Assembly: GCA_011037195.1 (NCBI GenBank)
Contig: JAAEAF010002492.1
Coordinates: 148,214-212,213, forward strand
Source: Triatoma infestans
Lineage: Eukaryota; Arthropoda; Insecta; Hemiptera; Reduviidae
DNA: 64,000 bases
Reading direction: 5' to 3'
Shown here piece after piece: positions 36,371 to 48,490 of the stretch. Both the position numbers and the translations under genes were made by a program. The notes beneath the pieces were generated by a model that saw nothing but the letters and a program-made list of their open reading frames with translations, was not told the origin of the DNA and did no database searches. Each line of letters begins with the position of its first letter. The first letter of the stretch is position 1.

Positions 36371-37030
36371 ATGGGACCGCAATGCTGGATAATATCTGGT
36401 GTTCTATCAGTCATAGCATGCATGTTTCTTTTATTTTCTTACATGGATAAGTTTATTTCCATCCATCGTCACTGCAAAATTTATAAAGTTCGTATAGAGA
36501 ATTTACTTCAACGCAATATTTCTGTTACAGAGTACAGCATAACACTTGTTAGCTTACTGATTGTATGTGCGGGAGGTTTAAGGTTTTGACCGACCAACAA
36601 GTGTAGTATTGTAACCGAAGCATTGCTTGGAATAAACTGTTTACGCGAACTTCATAAATTTATTCTGACGATGGATGATAATCTGAAACCGGTTAGGAAT
36701 AAAAGAAATATGGATATAACAACGGATAAAATAACAGAACCACATAAAACTTTTTTTCTTTTAATTTATTGGAATTTTCTGGAACATTCCAAGTTTGGAG
36801 ATTACCTTCAAACTTGGAAGGATCACTGCAAAACGTTTATTTGAAATATTTTTCAGAAAAAATTGATTTTTGGATGGGTTTTGGGAATTTGCCAGTTACG
36901 TTTAAATTTGAACTCCATTAGTTCGGTTGGCTATTGTCAGATGGCGGTCCACACAGTCAGCCGAGGTATACAGGAATAACACTTACCACCATGGCCAGCT
37001 CATTTAAATATTTTGTAACGGTGAATTTAA
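36371..37030. other. Unresolved stretch with short plus-strand frames
   Basis: Two frames of about 70 codons at 36371-36589 and 36623-36844; the first has hydrophobic segments. No homologue recognised, probably non-coding or relic. Confidence 0.25.
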
Positions 37031-37205
37031 AGACAATTTGTGAATTATATTATATTAATTGCTTTAAGAGAAATTCAGTTTGATTCTTCAACTCCGGTTT
37101 TTTTTTCATTAACAAGCGGAAATAAAAGTAATCAAGCAATCTCATTTCTACGTTTAATATGTTATATTTATTTAATAATAATTTCAAGAACTATCTCTAC
37201 ATCCA

Positions 37206-37354
37206 TCAAAAATTAACTTCTGCGGGAGTCAGGTTTTTCACTGTATGTGGGCAGGCCAAGATGGTGCAAGGTCCCAACACTGCTTGTTCTGTACAAATGC
37301 ACTTGTTACATCCATCTCCGGCAGGTACCCATGTTCCAGATGCGCAGCGTTTTA
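37206..37354 (-). CDS. Pacifastin domain exon, orphan
   Basis: Starts at a TTTACAG acceptor in phase 1 and ends with TGA. The domain reads Cys, 11 residues, CNKCIC, TEQ-A-VLGP, CTILAC; the usual Gly after the fourth cysteine is Ala. P1-P1' are Ile-Leu. Joining to a 46-bp signal exon would keep frame (195 bp), but none was found between here and 41.3 kb. The domain is closest to the 2148-2356 exon (shared CNKCIC and Gly-Asp-Gly before it). Confidence 0.7.
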
Positions 37355-37399
37355 CTGTAAATTAAATTTAAAACAAATTTATTTTCACTCAATGTAAAT

Positions 37400-38435
37400 G
37401 ATTGTTTATTTCACTTCCTTATTGATTACCGTGATCATTCTAGTTTCTTTTAAAAATTTGTATAATACGGATTTGTGTGTATTATATTGGACTGTTTAAT
37501 ATATTGTAATAGTAGGGAATAGAAATTATAAGAAGTCAGACGGCAGCGGCTGAAGTAGTGGGGGAACACGACACACGCACGCTCAGCCCGTCGGAGTGGG
37601 AAGTGCTGTAAGAGAGGAGAGACAGTCAGAAAGGCTGAGGCCGGCGATTCGTGCACAAGTCGATATAGGCAATTATTAATTGTCACAACCAACCAAACAG
37701 AGGCAGCAGTTTGGGCCCTAGATTCTGCTTGTACATGGAACTGGCGACACCGGTGAGTTTTGTGTCGGTGGTGGACTAAATGAGCGACGGGTGCGTGATC
37801 AGCATCCAGTGTGAAGAGACTATTTACAACAAACACTTCCTGGTTTTTATGTTTAGCGAGAAAGTCATTTCTGTTGTCAATTGAAACAATTACTTAGTTA
37901 TTGCATAAGATTATTATTTTGATTTAACTTCTTTATTATTTTGCCGAGGAGGGCTATTTTCTGTGTTCGCGTTTCTCATTATTAAAGTTGTAATTATTAT
38001 ACTTAGTATAAGTTGGATAAGTTAGTCGCGTGTATTACAGAGTGAATGTGAGTGTGAATGGGTATAACCCGGGGTTGGGTATTAGTATATTGCAATATTA
38101 TTTATGTTAATGTAATTGTTAATAACGTTAAGTTAAGCTGTACTAGGCGTTTACTTCTGTTTTGTAAAAATATAGACTTTGGCCAAATATCTGCTTAAAT
38201 TTTAATGACTTCTCTCCACAAAGGTTTACATTATAATTAAAATGGACCGAGGAGGTGCTATAGGATTGAAATACATTGACTGGACACTGTGAATATCGAT
38301 CAAATAAGGTACTGCTAAGACTTTTACACTGGTAAACTAGCGAACGGACTGAACTGACAGAGTGACGGTATATGCTGATTTCTTGATGTACTCTTGATTG
38401 ATGTGGTTTGAATAAAAGAGAATTGAAAGTAGCGT
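37400..38435. other. Intergenic DNA with no recognised gene
   Basis: Contains a minus-strand frame of 128 codons (37836-37450) without recognisable domain. It would be the place for a signal exon of the 37.2-kb pacifastin unit but none was found. Confidence 0.4.
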
Positions 38436-38449
38436 GCCTCTTTACTTTT

Positions 38450-39310
38450 ACTTTCTACTACTAGAGGAAGTATTGTAATCGTGTCAAATTTCCGATATCG
38501 AGTTTTCACCGGAAATATCCTTTTGAGATCTCCTGAGTCCAATAAAATGGTTTTTATCAAATGGTCTGTGTGTGTTCTTTGTATATGTGAACAGCACAGC
38601 TCAAAAATGAAAAATCATAGAAAGTTCAAACTTGATATCACTTGGTTCCGTTTAAGTATCACCATGGGATCCGACAGTGGGTCATCTGTCAAAATTCTTT
38701 AACCGGAAGTACCACTTTACTGAATGTTTTTTTCACTTTTTCGCGATTTACTCAAAAATGGCTACAACGATTTTCTTCAAACTTCCGATACCTACAACAC
38801 ATACGAACATCTACAACTTTTATTTGTAACATGTCTCTTGTAAAATTGATTTAAGGGCTTTTTTCGGGAAGTACTATTTCAGTTTACTATACAATCTATC
38901 ATCTAAATAATGTTAATTAGAATTAAATATGTTGTTGAAATTCCAAGTGTGAAAAAATCGCATAACTGGAAGTGCGTTTACTTTACCACTTTACTAAATG
39001 ATTTTTTTCACTTTTTCGCGATTTTCTCAAAAATAGTTCCGACGATTTTCTTGGAACTTCTTACATAAACTAAACATAGAAAGATCAACGACGTTTATTT
39101 AAAACACTTCTCTGGGAAAATTCATTTAAGGAAATTTTAGGGAAGGGGTTGTGTTTTCCTCTTAAGTGCTATTATAGTTGATTATACAATTCTGTCATCC
39201 AAACAAAATTGATTAGAAATAAATAGATTGCCAAAATTTCGAGTTTCAAGAAAATTAGTAAACCGGAAGTGCCCTCTTTCGTTAGATTTTCTCAGCGGAA
39301 ATATCTTAAA
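38450..39310 (-). repeat. Modular interspersed repeat, one end missing
   Basis: Begins with the hairpin end (ACTTTCTACTACTAGAGGAAGT), then the CCGATATCGAGTTTTCACC block, then two modules. The other terminus is lost. Confidence 0.7.
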
Positions 39311-39401
39311 TTTTTCCCATAATTAAATTTTCTATTGAATTTATTTTTTAAAATTTTGTAACTGTACCACTGTGCCCCAATCCCTTGTGAATTTTAAATT
39401 T

Positions 39402-39880
39402 ATGAGTGTTCTTAATAAATCGCAAATTGTAAAGATATTACGCGATAATAACCTTTCTGTTGGAGGCAATTTAATCCAAATACGCAGACGCCTTGAAAAA
39501 TATAGACGCCTCAGGCAAAACCACTCGAGGCGCTACATTCTATTTTAGACAAACTGGCCACTGATGCGTTCCTGAAGTCACTTCCTCAAACACTCCGTAA
39601 TGAGGTACGAGCAAAGCTAACTCAGAAATACGACGAAGCACTTCTTTATGCCAATGCCCTAAAAGAAGTACAGGCTCCGAAAACTTCTAATCCTCGCACG
39701 CCTCCATCTCCATGTCCATTCTGCGGACAAATGTATTTCCACAGACGATGCTCCCATCGAAATAAAAGTCAGAAGCCACCGTTAAAACCAATTACCACTC
39801 GTAGAGTTTTTAATGTAATAAAGAACAAGCCCTGCCGCCATTGTTCCGGTCCACATTTTGTCGTGGACTGCACAAACTAA
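39402..39880 (+). pseudogene. LTR-retrotransposon gag relic with SAP-like N-terminus
   Basis: An ATG at 39402 opens MSVLNKSQIVKILRDNN, then LSVGGNLIQIRRRLEKYRRL, a helix-extended-helix pattern like SAP DNA-binding domains. After a frame break comes LKSLPQTLRNEVRAKLTQKY, a typical gag capsid tail, then CPFCGQMYFHRRC and CRHCSGPHFVVDC zinc knuckles ending at about 39880. No pol follows. Confidence 0.55.
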
Positions 39881-39889
39881 TACCCACAA

Positions 39890-41120
39890 AAACCTCGTAC
39901 TAACTTGACATGAGAAATAAAGATAAGTTCCCGTCGAGTGTAACACTAAGATAACGTACGCTGAATACCCTCAGAAGAGTTCCTCATTAGGGAGGCCCGG
40001 GCTTATCACGGCTTATAAAGCCTCTTACTTGCAGGAACATAATAAGCTAATAACACAATTATTAAATTTTCATCTAACACAATATCTCGTTTTATGCATT
40101 TTATTAATTGCTGTTGTACTTAGTATTAATAAAACGAACTTCTTACATAATTATGACTAAAGACCTCTACGATCTCTAACTTTCCATTATTCACTTTTTT
40201 CGCCTCCCAGTTTCCTTCTCCCCCAGTCTCCCGCCCAGGGAAACTCGGAAGTCTACAAATAATAACTTTTCAGTATAAATCCAATCATTTGCAAAATAAA
40301 TATAGTGTTTATTTCCGGACGTTCCCAAAGGGCAGCGCGTCAGTATTCATTGCCAAAATATCCAACATTAGAAAGGTTATAAGTACGTATAACTAATCTT
40401 TTTCCTATCTCAAGTGCTTTTAAAAATTAAATATTCAGATTTTGTTGCAAGGAGAAAATTTTCTGCATTCATCTGCATTGTCTAACCTTTATTATTAAAG
40501 AATGATCTGTACTGCTTACTTTAATGCCATGAAAAAACTTGAAGTTCAGTAATATTAAGGACAAACATCTGGTGTGAAACACTCATACGACTTTCTCTTA
40601 CTGATAAAAACAGTGATATATAAAATGACAAATTTTACTCATTTGGCCTTACATAAATATAGAGACACATGTACCTATCCTGGCAGGCAGAAGAAATTGT
40701 AGATCAAAAGAGAAAGTCAATAACATTGTACCGATGCATAAACCATTTGAAATTGAACTCCGCAAATTATAGTATTTTATGTGAGTTAACTGTCTCTGTC
40801 TTCTTGACCACACTGTAGCTAATTGAAGTGACCACCTGAGCCAAAGGTACCTACCAGCATGTAACACCTCAACCCCTCTATATTTATGTTAAAGCTCTGA
40901 AAAATTATTTCCATCATTAAAGAAATTTTGTTAGTTTTGTAATTATATTAACTTCAGAAGGAGAAAGTGTGTGAGTGTTTCATACCAGAGTCCTTTTTTG
41001 TTATTCTTTTGACCAAAGGAATCCAGTCTGGAAGAAGGGCCCGATAGAAAAACTAATTTTCTTAAAGAGTTAAGTCGACACATGAAAAAGTTAGGAACCC
41101 TTCATTATGATACAGATTCA
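39890..41120. other. AT-rich DNA with modular-repeat termini
   Basis: TCTGGTGTGAAACACTCATACG at 40568 and GAGTGTTTCATACCAGAG at 40973-40990 are the same terminus in opposite directions, bounding about 420 bp (40568-40990). No gene recognised. Confidence 0.5.
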
Positions 41121-41128
41121 ACGGAGAT

Positions 41129-41180
41129 CTAGTTACTTACCCATTCAATGTATTTCCAAGGTTTCGTAGTTGTTGGAGGC
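41129..41180 (-). CDS. Possible alternative 3' exon of the 41.3-kb pacifastin unit
   Basis: After AATTCCAG the minus strand reads G then PPTTTKPWKYIEWVSN-stop. It would join in frame to the GC donor inside the 41333-41496 exon, continuing its Pro-rich tail. Weak: the donor is non-canonical and the exon is short. Confidence 0.25.
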
Positions 41181-41275
41181 CTGGAATTGCAAATAAATGA
41201 ATTAACACGTAAGCATAATAAATGCCAAAATTTAGAAAATATTATAATTTTTTAATATCAACCAACTTTTTAAGG

Positions 41276-41345
41276 TACATACCCAACTGTCTATGGCAAA
41301 TACCCAACTATTTATGGTACATACCCAACTTTTTATGGTACTTGC
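41276..41345. repeat. 21-bp tandem repeat, about 3.3 units
   Basis: Units of the form TATGGTACATACCCAACT plus three bases. On the minus strand each contains a GTATGT donor-like site and the VP-stop end of the neighbouring pacifastin exon. Confidence 0.7.
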
Positions 41346-41496
41346 CCATTCGGATCTGGAGGCGGAGGAGACCAAGTGTACGGTTTACATTCGTAGACTG
41401 TACACCTATTAGAAACATAGCCCTCGGGGTTACAATAGCATACGTTGCATCCATCTTCCATATACACGGCTGATTGCGGTATGCAACGTTTATTAG
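41333..41496 (-). CDS. Pacifastin domain exon with proline-rich tail, orphan
   Basis: Starts at a TTTCTAG acceptor in phase 1. Domain: Cys, 11 residues, CNVCYC, NPE-G-YVSNR, CTVYEC, followed by a Pro-rich tail ending GQVP-stop. P1-P1' are Val-Tyr. The stop lies in the first unit of a 21-bp tandem repeat whose later units repeat the VP-stop codons. A GC-type donor (GG|GCAAGT) just ahead of the stop could instead splice in phase to a short exon at 41180-41129. No signal exon is visible upstream to the window end. Confidence 0.65.
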
Positions 41497-41809
41497 CTAG
41501 AAATTGAAAAGAATTACTAGGTTATTGCAAAAGATTTTGGCATCAAAACATTGCTGAATTTTGAAGTCCAATAATAAATCCTATTTCTTCGTATTGTTTA
41601 TATAATTTATATCAATCATTAGTTTGGCTATTCTTTAATTCAACTAGGTACCCAAACGTCTTTGCCCACAATTCGAAGACCAATTTGGGATGCGCGGTCT
41701 TCTGATATATTATATCACACAAAGGCTCTAGCCAAAGATATTTGTGAAATAAAAGAGTGCTACGCATTTTCGTTTTAAACCTTTCAAAAGTGTCACGCAG
41801 CATTCAAGA

Positions 41810-42192
41810 TGAGGAGCTAAGTTTAGATCGATGAGGAATTATTCAAAAGTGTGGAACAGGATCCCCATGAAACTACTCAAGAATTATCTTACCCTACAAA
41901 AACCTCAAAATGCTAAAGAGATTCATCAGCTCAGCTAGATGTCCGGTATTTAAGACCAAAATTATTCTCATGAATTATCAACGCACCAAATTAACAAACA
42001 GCGTGTCGATATTTGCTCCAAAATCCAAAAGAATGACGGTATAAGAAGAATTTATAAGCTATGAAAAGTGGATATTTTTGAACAATCCAAACAGGCGTAA
42101 ACATCGTGTACCCACAAGACAAACCAGAGGTTCGCCAAGACCAGTAAGGGAAAACGTCATGCAAGGCGTTTGGTGGAACTTTAAAGGTGTTT
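41810..42192 (+). pseudogene. Mariner-like transposase relic
   Basis: The plus strand reads YEKWIFLNNPNRRKHRVPTR (42060-42120; the second catalytic Asp region, normally D-E-K-W), then RPVRENVMQGVWWNF (42140-42185). Upstream in other frames HQIN.RVDICSK precedes it. Broken by frameshifts. It abuts the left edge of the large duplication. Confidence 0.7.
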
Positions 42193-43209
42193 AAAGTTTG
42201 AGTTTATTGCAGTTTATTCAAAGTTGACATTGATCTATTTTTATGAAGCCTTAAAAGCAAGGTACCCTCTTTTTAATTATTCATAATTAACTCTACTACA
42301 ACATGATAATCTTCCCGTTCATCATTCGCGTTTGACTCTCGTAAATTTTGCTGAATTGAACGATTAGGCGTTTCCCCCCAAACGTATCAGCACGCATTTT
42401 GCACTATCTGATTCCGGCCTTTCCCGAACTGTGGGCACATTTTCCGAAACATAATGCACTTTGAAAACTATAAAACAGTGTATAGAATCAAGAAATTTTC
42501 GCCTCAAAACCCTCTAAAGTGCTATTTCGGTTTACTGCACAATTCTGTCATCTAAATAATATTAGAATTAAATATGTTGTTGAAATTCCGTGTTTGAAGA
42601 AAATCGGATTACCGAAAGTGCGTTTTTATTGAAAAGTATTTTTCAGTTTTCTGCTATTATCTTTAACCTATTATGTGAACTACAGATAGAAAGTGCTACA
42701 ACTTTTATTTGAAACATTTCTCCTGGTAAAGTAATTTAATAGATGTTTTTGTGGGACAGGGGGGTTGTTTTGCTCTAAAGTGCTATCGTAATTCATCAGA
42801 GATATTTTCCGTAATAGCCTGCTTCTTTTTGAGGTCATCGACCGGTTTCGGGCGTTCGTTCATCATCAGGATGCTTTTGTCAAACCGTGTTATAACACAG
42901 AGCAAATTTAGTTGTTTGTTAAAATAGATATTGGTTTTTATATTATAGATTCTACCATAACTGATTATACAATTCTATCATCTAAATAAAATTAATTAGA
43001 AATAAATAGATTCCCGGGATTTGTCCCGAGATTTAAGAGAATTAGTGAGTTTTTACTAGACTGGTTTTCCATTTTTTGCTTTCTCTATAAAAATAAATGA
43101 TAAATTTCATTAAATCTGGTGTCGTACTATCTATAACTATAAAATTTGTCAGTTGCAATTTTGTAAACTGCAGTAGGGGGAATGCTAAGTGAGTGTTTCA
43201 TGCCAGATT
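42187..43209 (-). repeat. Modular interspersed repeat (right-copy example)
   Basis: Duplicate of 1-1046 with small indels; the terminus GTGTTTCATGCCAGA is at about 43192-43206. Confidence 0.6.
42836..42870 (-). ncRNA. Hammerhead-ribozyme-like core motif (duplicate copy)
   Basis: Duplicate of the motif at 673-707, with CTGATGA, GAAAC and the ACCGGT palindrome intact. Confidence 0.35.
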
Positions 43210-43633
43210 TTGAGTGTGTGTTATGGGACTGGTGGATGGCTACTTGTGAAGAAGAGAAGGGGGTCAAGAAGATTTGGGATCCATTGACTGTTCTTAAGGT
43301 CCCATCAGAATTGTAAAGATTTACTCTCCAAAAACTTTTTTGTTTTAGTTATTACTTTCTATTAAGCCTCGTATTGCAGGAATACTGCACTGTGATCCGC
43401 TGAGTACCAGAATAAATGCAATGGTGTGTGTGTGTGTGTGTGGGCACAAAATATTTCAAAAACGTAAAACTGCAGGAAGCTCGAATTTGATCAGTTCGTA
43501 CTTCCTAATGCTATATATGACAAGAAGTTTTCCGGCAAAACTCTCATCCGGAAGTGTTTCATTAATGAATGATTTTTTTAATTTTTTTCTCTTTACGATT
43601 TTTCTCAAAAAAAATTCTCTTTAAGTTTCGTAT

Positions 43634-44685
43634 GCTGTCTACACAGTAGTAGTACCTGTCTACATAGTAGTAGTACCTGTCTACATAGTAGTAGTACCTG
43701 TCTACACAGTAGTAGTACCTGTTACTAGTAGTAGTACCTGTATACACAGTAGTGTACATGTCTACATAGTAGTAGACCGTCCTACCAGTACAGTACCTGT
43801 CTTAACAGTGTGTACCTGTCCTACACAGTACTAGTCACCGTTATACACAGTAGTAGTACCTGTCTTCATAGTAGTAGTACCTGTCTACACAGTAGTAGTA
43901 CCTGTCTACACAGTAGTAGTACCTGTCTACACAGTAGTAGTACCTGTCTACACAGTAGTAGTACCTGTCTACACAGTAGTAGTACCTGTCTACACAGTAG
44001 TATTACCTGTCTACACAGTAGTATTACCTGTCTACACAGTAGTAGTACCTGTCTACACAGTAGTAGTACTGTCTACCCAAAGTAGTAGTACCGGTCTACA
44101 CAGAGTAGTACATGTCTACAACAGTAGTAGTACCTCGTTACATAGTAACGTGTACTGTCTACACAGTAGTACGTACCTGTCTACACAGTATAGTACTGTT
44201 CTACACAGTAAGTACTAGTACCTGTCTACACCAGTAGATATTACCTGTCCTGTCTACACAGTAGTAAGTACCTGTCTCACAGTACTAGTACCTTTCTACA
44301 CAGTAGTAGTACCTGTCTACATAGTAGTAGTACCTGTCTACACAGAATAGTACCTGTTTCATAGTAGTAGTACCTGTCTAGTAATAACTTCTACACAGAT
44401 AGTAGTACCTGTCTACCACAGTAGTAGTACCTTCTATACAGTAGTAGTACCTGTCTACACAGTAGTAGTACCTGTCTACATAGTAGTTGTACCTATCTAC
44501 ACAGTAGTAGTACCTGTCTACACAGTAGTAGTACCTGTCTACACAGTAGTAGTACCTGTCTACACAGTGCTAGTACCTGTCTAGATAGTAGTAGTACCTA
44601 TCTACACAGTAGTAGTACCTGTCTACACAGTGGTGTACCTGTCTACACAGTAGTAGTACCTGTCTACACAGTAGTAGTAAGTGTC
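43634..44685. repeat. 21-bp minisatellite, expanded right copy, about 50 units
   Basis: Same unit as 1457-1756, about 1.05 kb, with many small indels in parts (43720-43860, 44070-44420) and clean units elsewhere (43870-44070, 44440-44685). Confidence 0.95.
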
Positions 44686-44861
44686 GTTTTTATTTGGAAC
44701 GTTTTCTGGGATGAAAAATTTTTAGGAGGATCTACGGAATTTATTGTATCAAATTTCAAATTTAATTTGAGCCACTACAAATAACTGGAGCTGGTCAACA
44801 ACACTGAAGTGATAGCATGAGCCAAAACTTACGTGGTCCATACATCAGTTTTATAAATGGA

Positions 44862-45178
44862 AGTTATAGATCATAACATAATTAGATGTAAGTTGCCGTC
44901 ATCACTCTGTAGTCCTAGAAACAATGTGTGCATTACTAGGAAACCCCCTCTTTACTGCTGTATATGTAACTAGTCCAGATATGAGAGAAGAGAAGAGAAT
45001 TTAATAATTTAATTCTGATTTGTACTTTCATAGTGAAAGGACACAGAGTTCCCAACTAGTGTGTGATAAGTGAATATTAACATTATTAGTTGAGTAATAA
45101 ATATTATTAATATTATAGAGTGAAATTAAAGAAATAAAGATTTTTAAAAACACATCTATTGATATTAAAAATATTAGT
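44862..45178 (+). repeat. 5' LTR of the Gypsy-like provirus
   Basis: 317 bp, AGTTATAG...ATATTAGT. Differs from the 3' LTR by a few substitutions and indels. Confidence 0.9.
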
Positions 45179-45196
45179 GGCGCAGTCGCTAGGATA
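45179..45196 (+). other. Primer-binding site of the provirus
   Basis: (T)GGCGCAGTCGCTAGGAT directly after the 5' LTR, the form used by gypsy, 17.6 and 297-type elements. Confidence 0.8.
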
Positions 45197-45644
45197 CATT
45201 TACAAGATCGGGAAAATTGATGAACACAATTCTCCATTCGTCTTAACTATCAACGATCAAGCGAGCCTGCAAATCTTTGAGAGAAACCCCGCAAGTATGA
45301 GTATACAGTCCATCATTTTCATATCAACACTGTAAGTCTGTTTTTAATACTTATTGAAAGAATACTTGGTACTGTTTTAATATTTATTGTTATTAGGTTC
45401 ATATAATTTTAATTATTTATTCTACTTAATTTATTATTTATTATTTTATTTTCTTACTTGGTATTATCGAAGATATATCCTTTTACTAACTTTAGCCTAT
45501 TCAATCACGCTCATTGTTGTAAATTTAGAAATATTTTCAAGTTCTTTTCATTGATACTAGATAAACCTTTAGTTAACGTACAAAATTGAAGAATTAACCA
45601 GAAAACTAAATAATTTAACGATCCAAATACCGGAAAATATTACC

Positions 45645-46560
45645 ATGGCAACTATTGCGGACATAAAAGCATTTACTGATACCATTCCGCATTTCAATGG
45701 GAATGGAAAACAGTTGAGTCACTTCATTAGTAGGGTAGAGGAAATAAACGAATTAATAGAGAGTATTCAACCCCTAGTCTCACTCCAAAATAAAAGACTA
45801 GCGTTTATAAATATAAAAGGAAAATGAACAGATAAGGCGGCTGAAGCAGTTCAAGAATTGGGTTTTGGTAATTGGGGGGAACTAAAGCAATTTTTAGTGT
45901 CAAAGTTTGGAAACAAGCAAACGTCTAGCAGCATTTTGCTCGACATAATATACGCTAAATTTGTAATTAGGAACCCGTCTGATTTCGTTAACCTAATTAT
46001 TGAAAAATTTCACTCATACAAACAAAAACTAGCCTTAGAAATACGGAACTCGTCTGTTGTTGCCGAACAGAACGAGAAACTGTGGTATTGCACACAATAG
46101 TCTCTTTAAAGGACCCTCTTAGAAATAACTTAACCACACGGAACCCACAAACCCTAACTGAATTAGACTGGCTACTCTGTAACGACTTCCAATACTTAAA
46201 AGGACCCAATAATGACTATAAACAGAATTTGCCAATGCCAAGAACAGATTACTATAAACAAAACCCACCACAATATAACAAACCTTTAACAAGGGCACCA
46301 TTAGTAAGACTTCCGGAAAGGACGTACTTCCCCTCCGGTCCTATAAATATCACACACAGACCACAACCAAACAGGTATATACCGCCACAGCAAAAACAAT
46401 ATAGACCAACATCGATGAGCATTTCCACTAGAAATGCTAGCCATTATGTAGGGCAACAAGATACGAGTATATGTAAGCCAAACACAACCCCCAAATACCA
46501 CCTAATGACTATGGACGAACAAAGCTCAATACTCCCTTACATCAACTACCCAAAGGACAA
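45645..46560 (+). pseudogene. Provirus gag remnant
   Basis: MATIADIKAFTDTIPHFNGN opens a capsid-like region; a stop lies at about 45825, then the frame resumes DKAAEAVQELGFGNW to 46100, then a +1 shift to a Pro/Gln/Tyr-rich nucleocapsid-like tail (46082-46520). No zinc knuckle is seen, as in many errantiviruses. Confidence 0.75.
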
Positions 46561-48490
46561 TTTAAAAATTCTAGTTGGTACAGGGAGCACTAAGTCTTTT
46601 GTCAGCCCTACAGTAGCCAATAAATATTTCAAAAACTCACACGACAAGACCCATTCATAATTCGACAGCTCATGGAGAAAGTACAGGAAAATTTAGTACG
46701 TTTATTCCACTGGGGAAATTGTTTAAACAAAAAAAATCTAAACTTAAAAAATTTACCTTTTTAAATTTAGTAGAAATTTTGATATATTATTAGGAATGGA
46801 TAATCTCAAAAGTTTAAAAGCTAATATTAATCTAACGAAAAATGAATTATTAACGCCAAGCGCAAAAATTCCCCTGAAATACCTCAATACCCAAGAGAAA
46901 CAGTATTCCTTTCAGTTGACAGGAAAGTCCGAAGAAATAATTAAAATCCCAATCCAAAATCTAAAACAAGGACAAGGAATAATTCCTAACATAAAATTCA
47001 AAACCATTGAGATCCCCGAAGGTCTAGTAAAAGTAGAAAATTTTTAAGCCCTATGCCCCATTAAAAACCTAAGTGAAAAAACCCTCCAAATCAATATAAA
47101 GAACCCAATCTCAGTCACCGAAATATTAGATCGTGAAATTAACCAATTTAGAATTTTCGAAATTAATAATATTGAAAGTAAAGATTCAATTACCTCGCAA
47201 TTACGCATGGATCATATGAATGATGATGAAAGGTCCTCAATCATGAAATTAGTAAGGCAATTTTCAGACATCTACTCAGAAAACTTACCACTAACATTCA
47301 CAAACCAAATTAAACACGAAATTCAGACAAAAGATGAAATCCCTATATACGCGAAAACCTACAGATATCCAGAAATCCAAACCCAAATTAATAAAATGCT
47401 AGAACAAAAAATAATTCAACTATCCCATTCCCCGTGGAATGCACCTGTATGGGTTGTTCCCAAGAAATTAGATAATTCTGGTAAACGGAAATGGAGGTTA
47501 GTGATTCATTATCGGAAATTAAATGATAAAACAATTGACGATAAATATCCTATCCCTAATATAACTGACCTTTTGGACTAACTAGGGAAATGTAATTATT
47601 TTTCAACATTGGACTTGGCCTCCGGATTCCATCAGGTGGAAATGGGGGAAAATAGCATAAAGAAAACGGCGTTTAGCGTAGATAAAGGACATTACGAGTT
47701 CCTGCGCATGCCGTTCGGATTAAAGAATAGTTCCCCGCGTTTCAACGCGAATGGATAACGTCCTCAGAGGATTGGATAACGTAATAGTTTATTTAGATGA
47801 TATTCTCGTTTTCAGCTCAAGTTTACAAGAGCATATTAATACTTTGAAACTTGTATTTGCCAGACTAAAAGAAACCAACTTTAAAGTTCAACTGGATAAA
47901 ACCGAAGTTTGTAAAAAGGAGGTTGATTATTTAGGGCATGTAGGGACACCCAAAGGCGTCAACCCAAATCCCGAAAAAATTCAGTGTATCCAGAATTTTC
48001 CAATCCCCAAAACAGAAAAAGAAATTAAATCATTCCTAGGATTGTTAGGTTACTATAGACGTTTTATTCCAAATTTTCCTCAATTAACTAAACCATTTAC
48101 CAAATGCCTTAAGAAGTATTCAAAAATCAATATTAAAGACCCAGACTATATAAAGTGCTTTAATAAATGTAAAAAGGTCTTAAGCAACAATCCGATTCTC
48201 CAATACCCTGATTTTTCGAAAATATTCCACTTAACGACAGACGCGAGTCATGTGGCCATAGGAACCGTACTCAGTCAAAATTTCAACAATGCGGACCTCC
48301 CAATTGCTCATGCAAGTAGGACCCTAAATGAATCAGAATCACACCTTTCACCATTGAGAAAGAGTTGTTGGCGGTTGTATGGGCCACTAAACATTTCAGG
48401 CCTTACATTTATGGTAGGCATTTTAAAATCTATTGCGATCATAAGCCATTGCAATGGCTATTTTCAATTAAGGATGCATATGTGTATTTA
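46560..48490 (+). pseudogene. Provirus pol remnant: protease, reverse transcriptase, RNase H
   Basis: The protease region reads ILVGTGSTKSFVSP, where the catalytic Asp is Gly, so it would be dead. RT motifs lie at 47430-47830: [37 protein letters not shown], the YLDDILVFS active site. A stop follows LLD at 47580 and there is a shift near 47745. RNase H starts at 48230 (LTTDASHVAIG) and ends abruptly at 48480 in the KDAY region. The integrase is absent. Confidence 0.82.

Noticed and set aside
37450..37836. 128-codon minus-strand frame as a gene
   Set aside because: No domain, no splice context tied to the pacifastin exon, ordinary length for chance in this GC-richer patch.
43810..44085. 91-codon frame with repeated HSSSTCL
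   Set aside because: It is the 21-bp minisatellite read in one frame; the unit is a multiple of three without stops.
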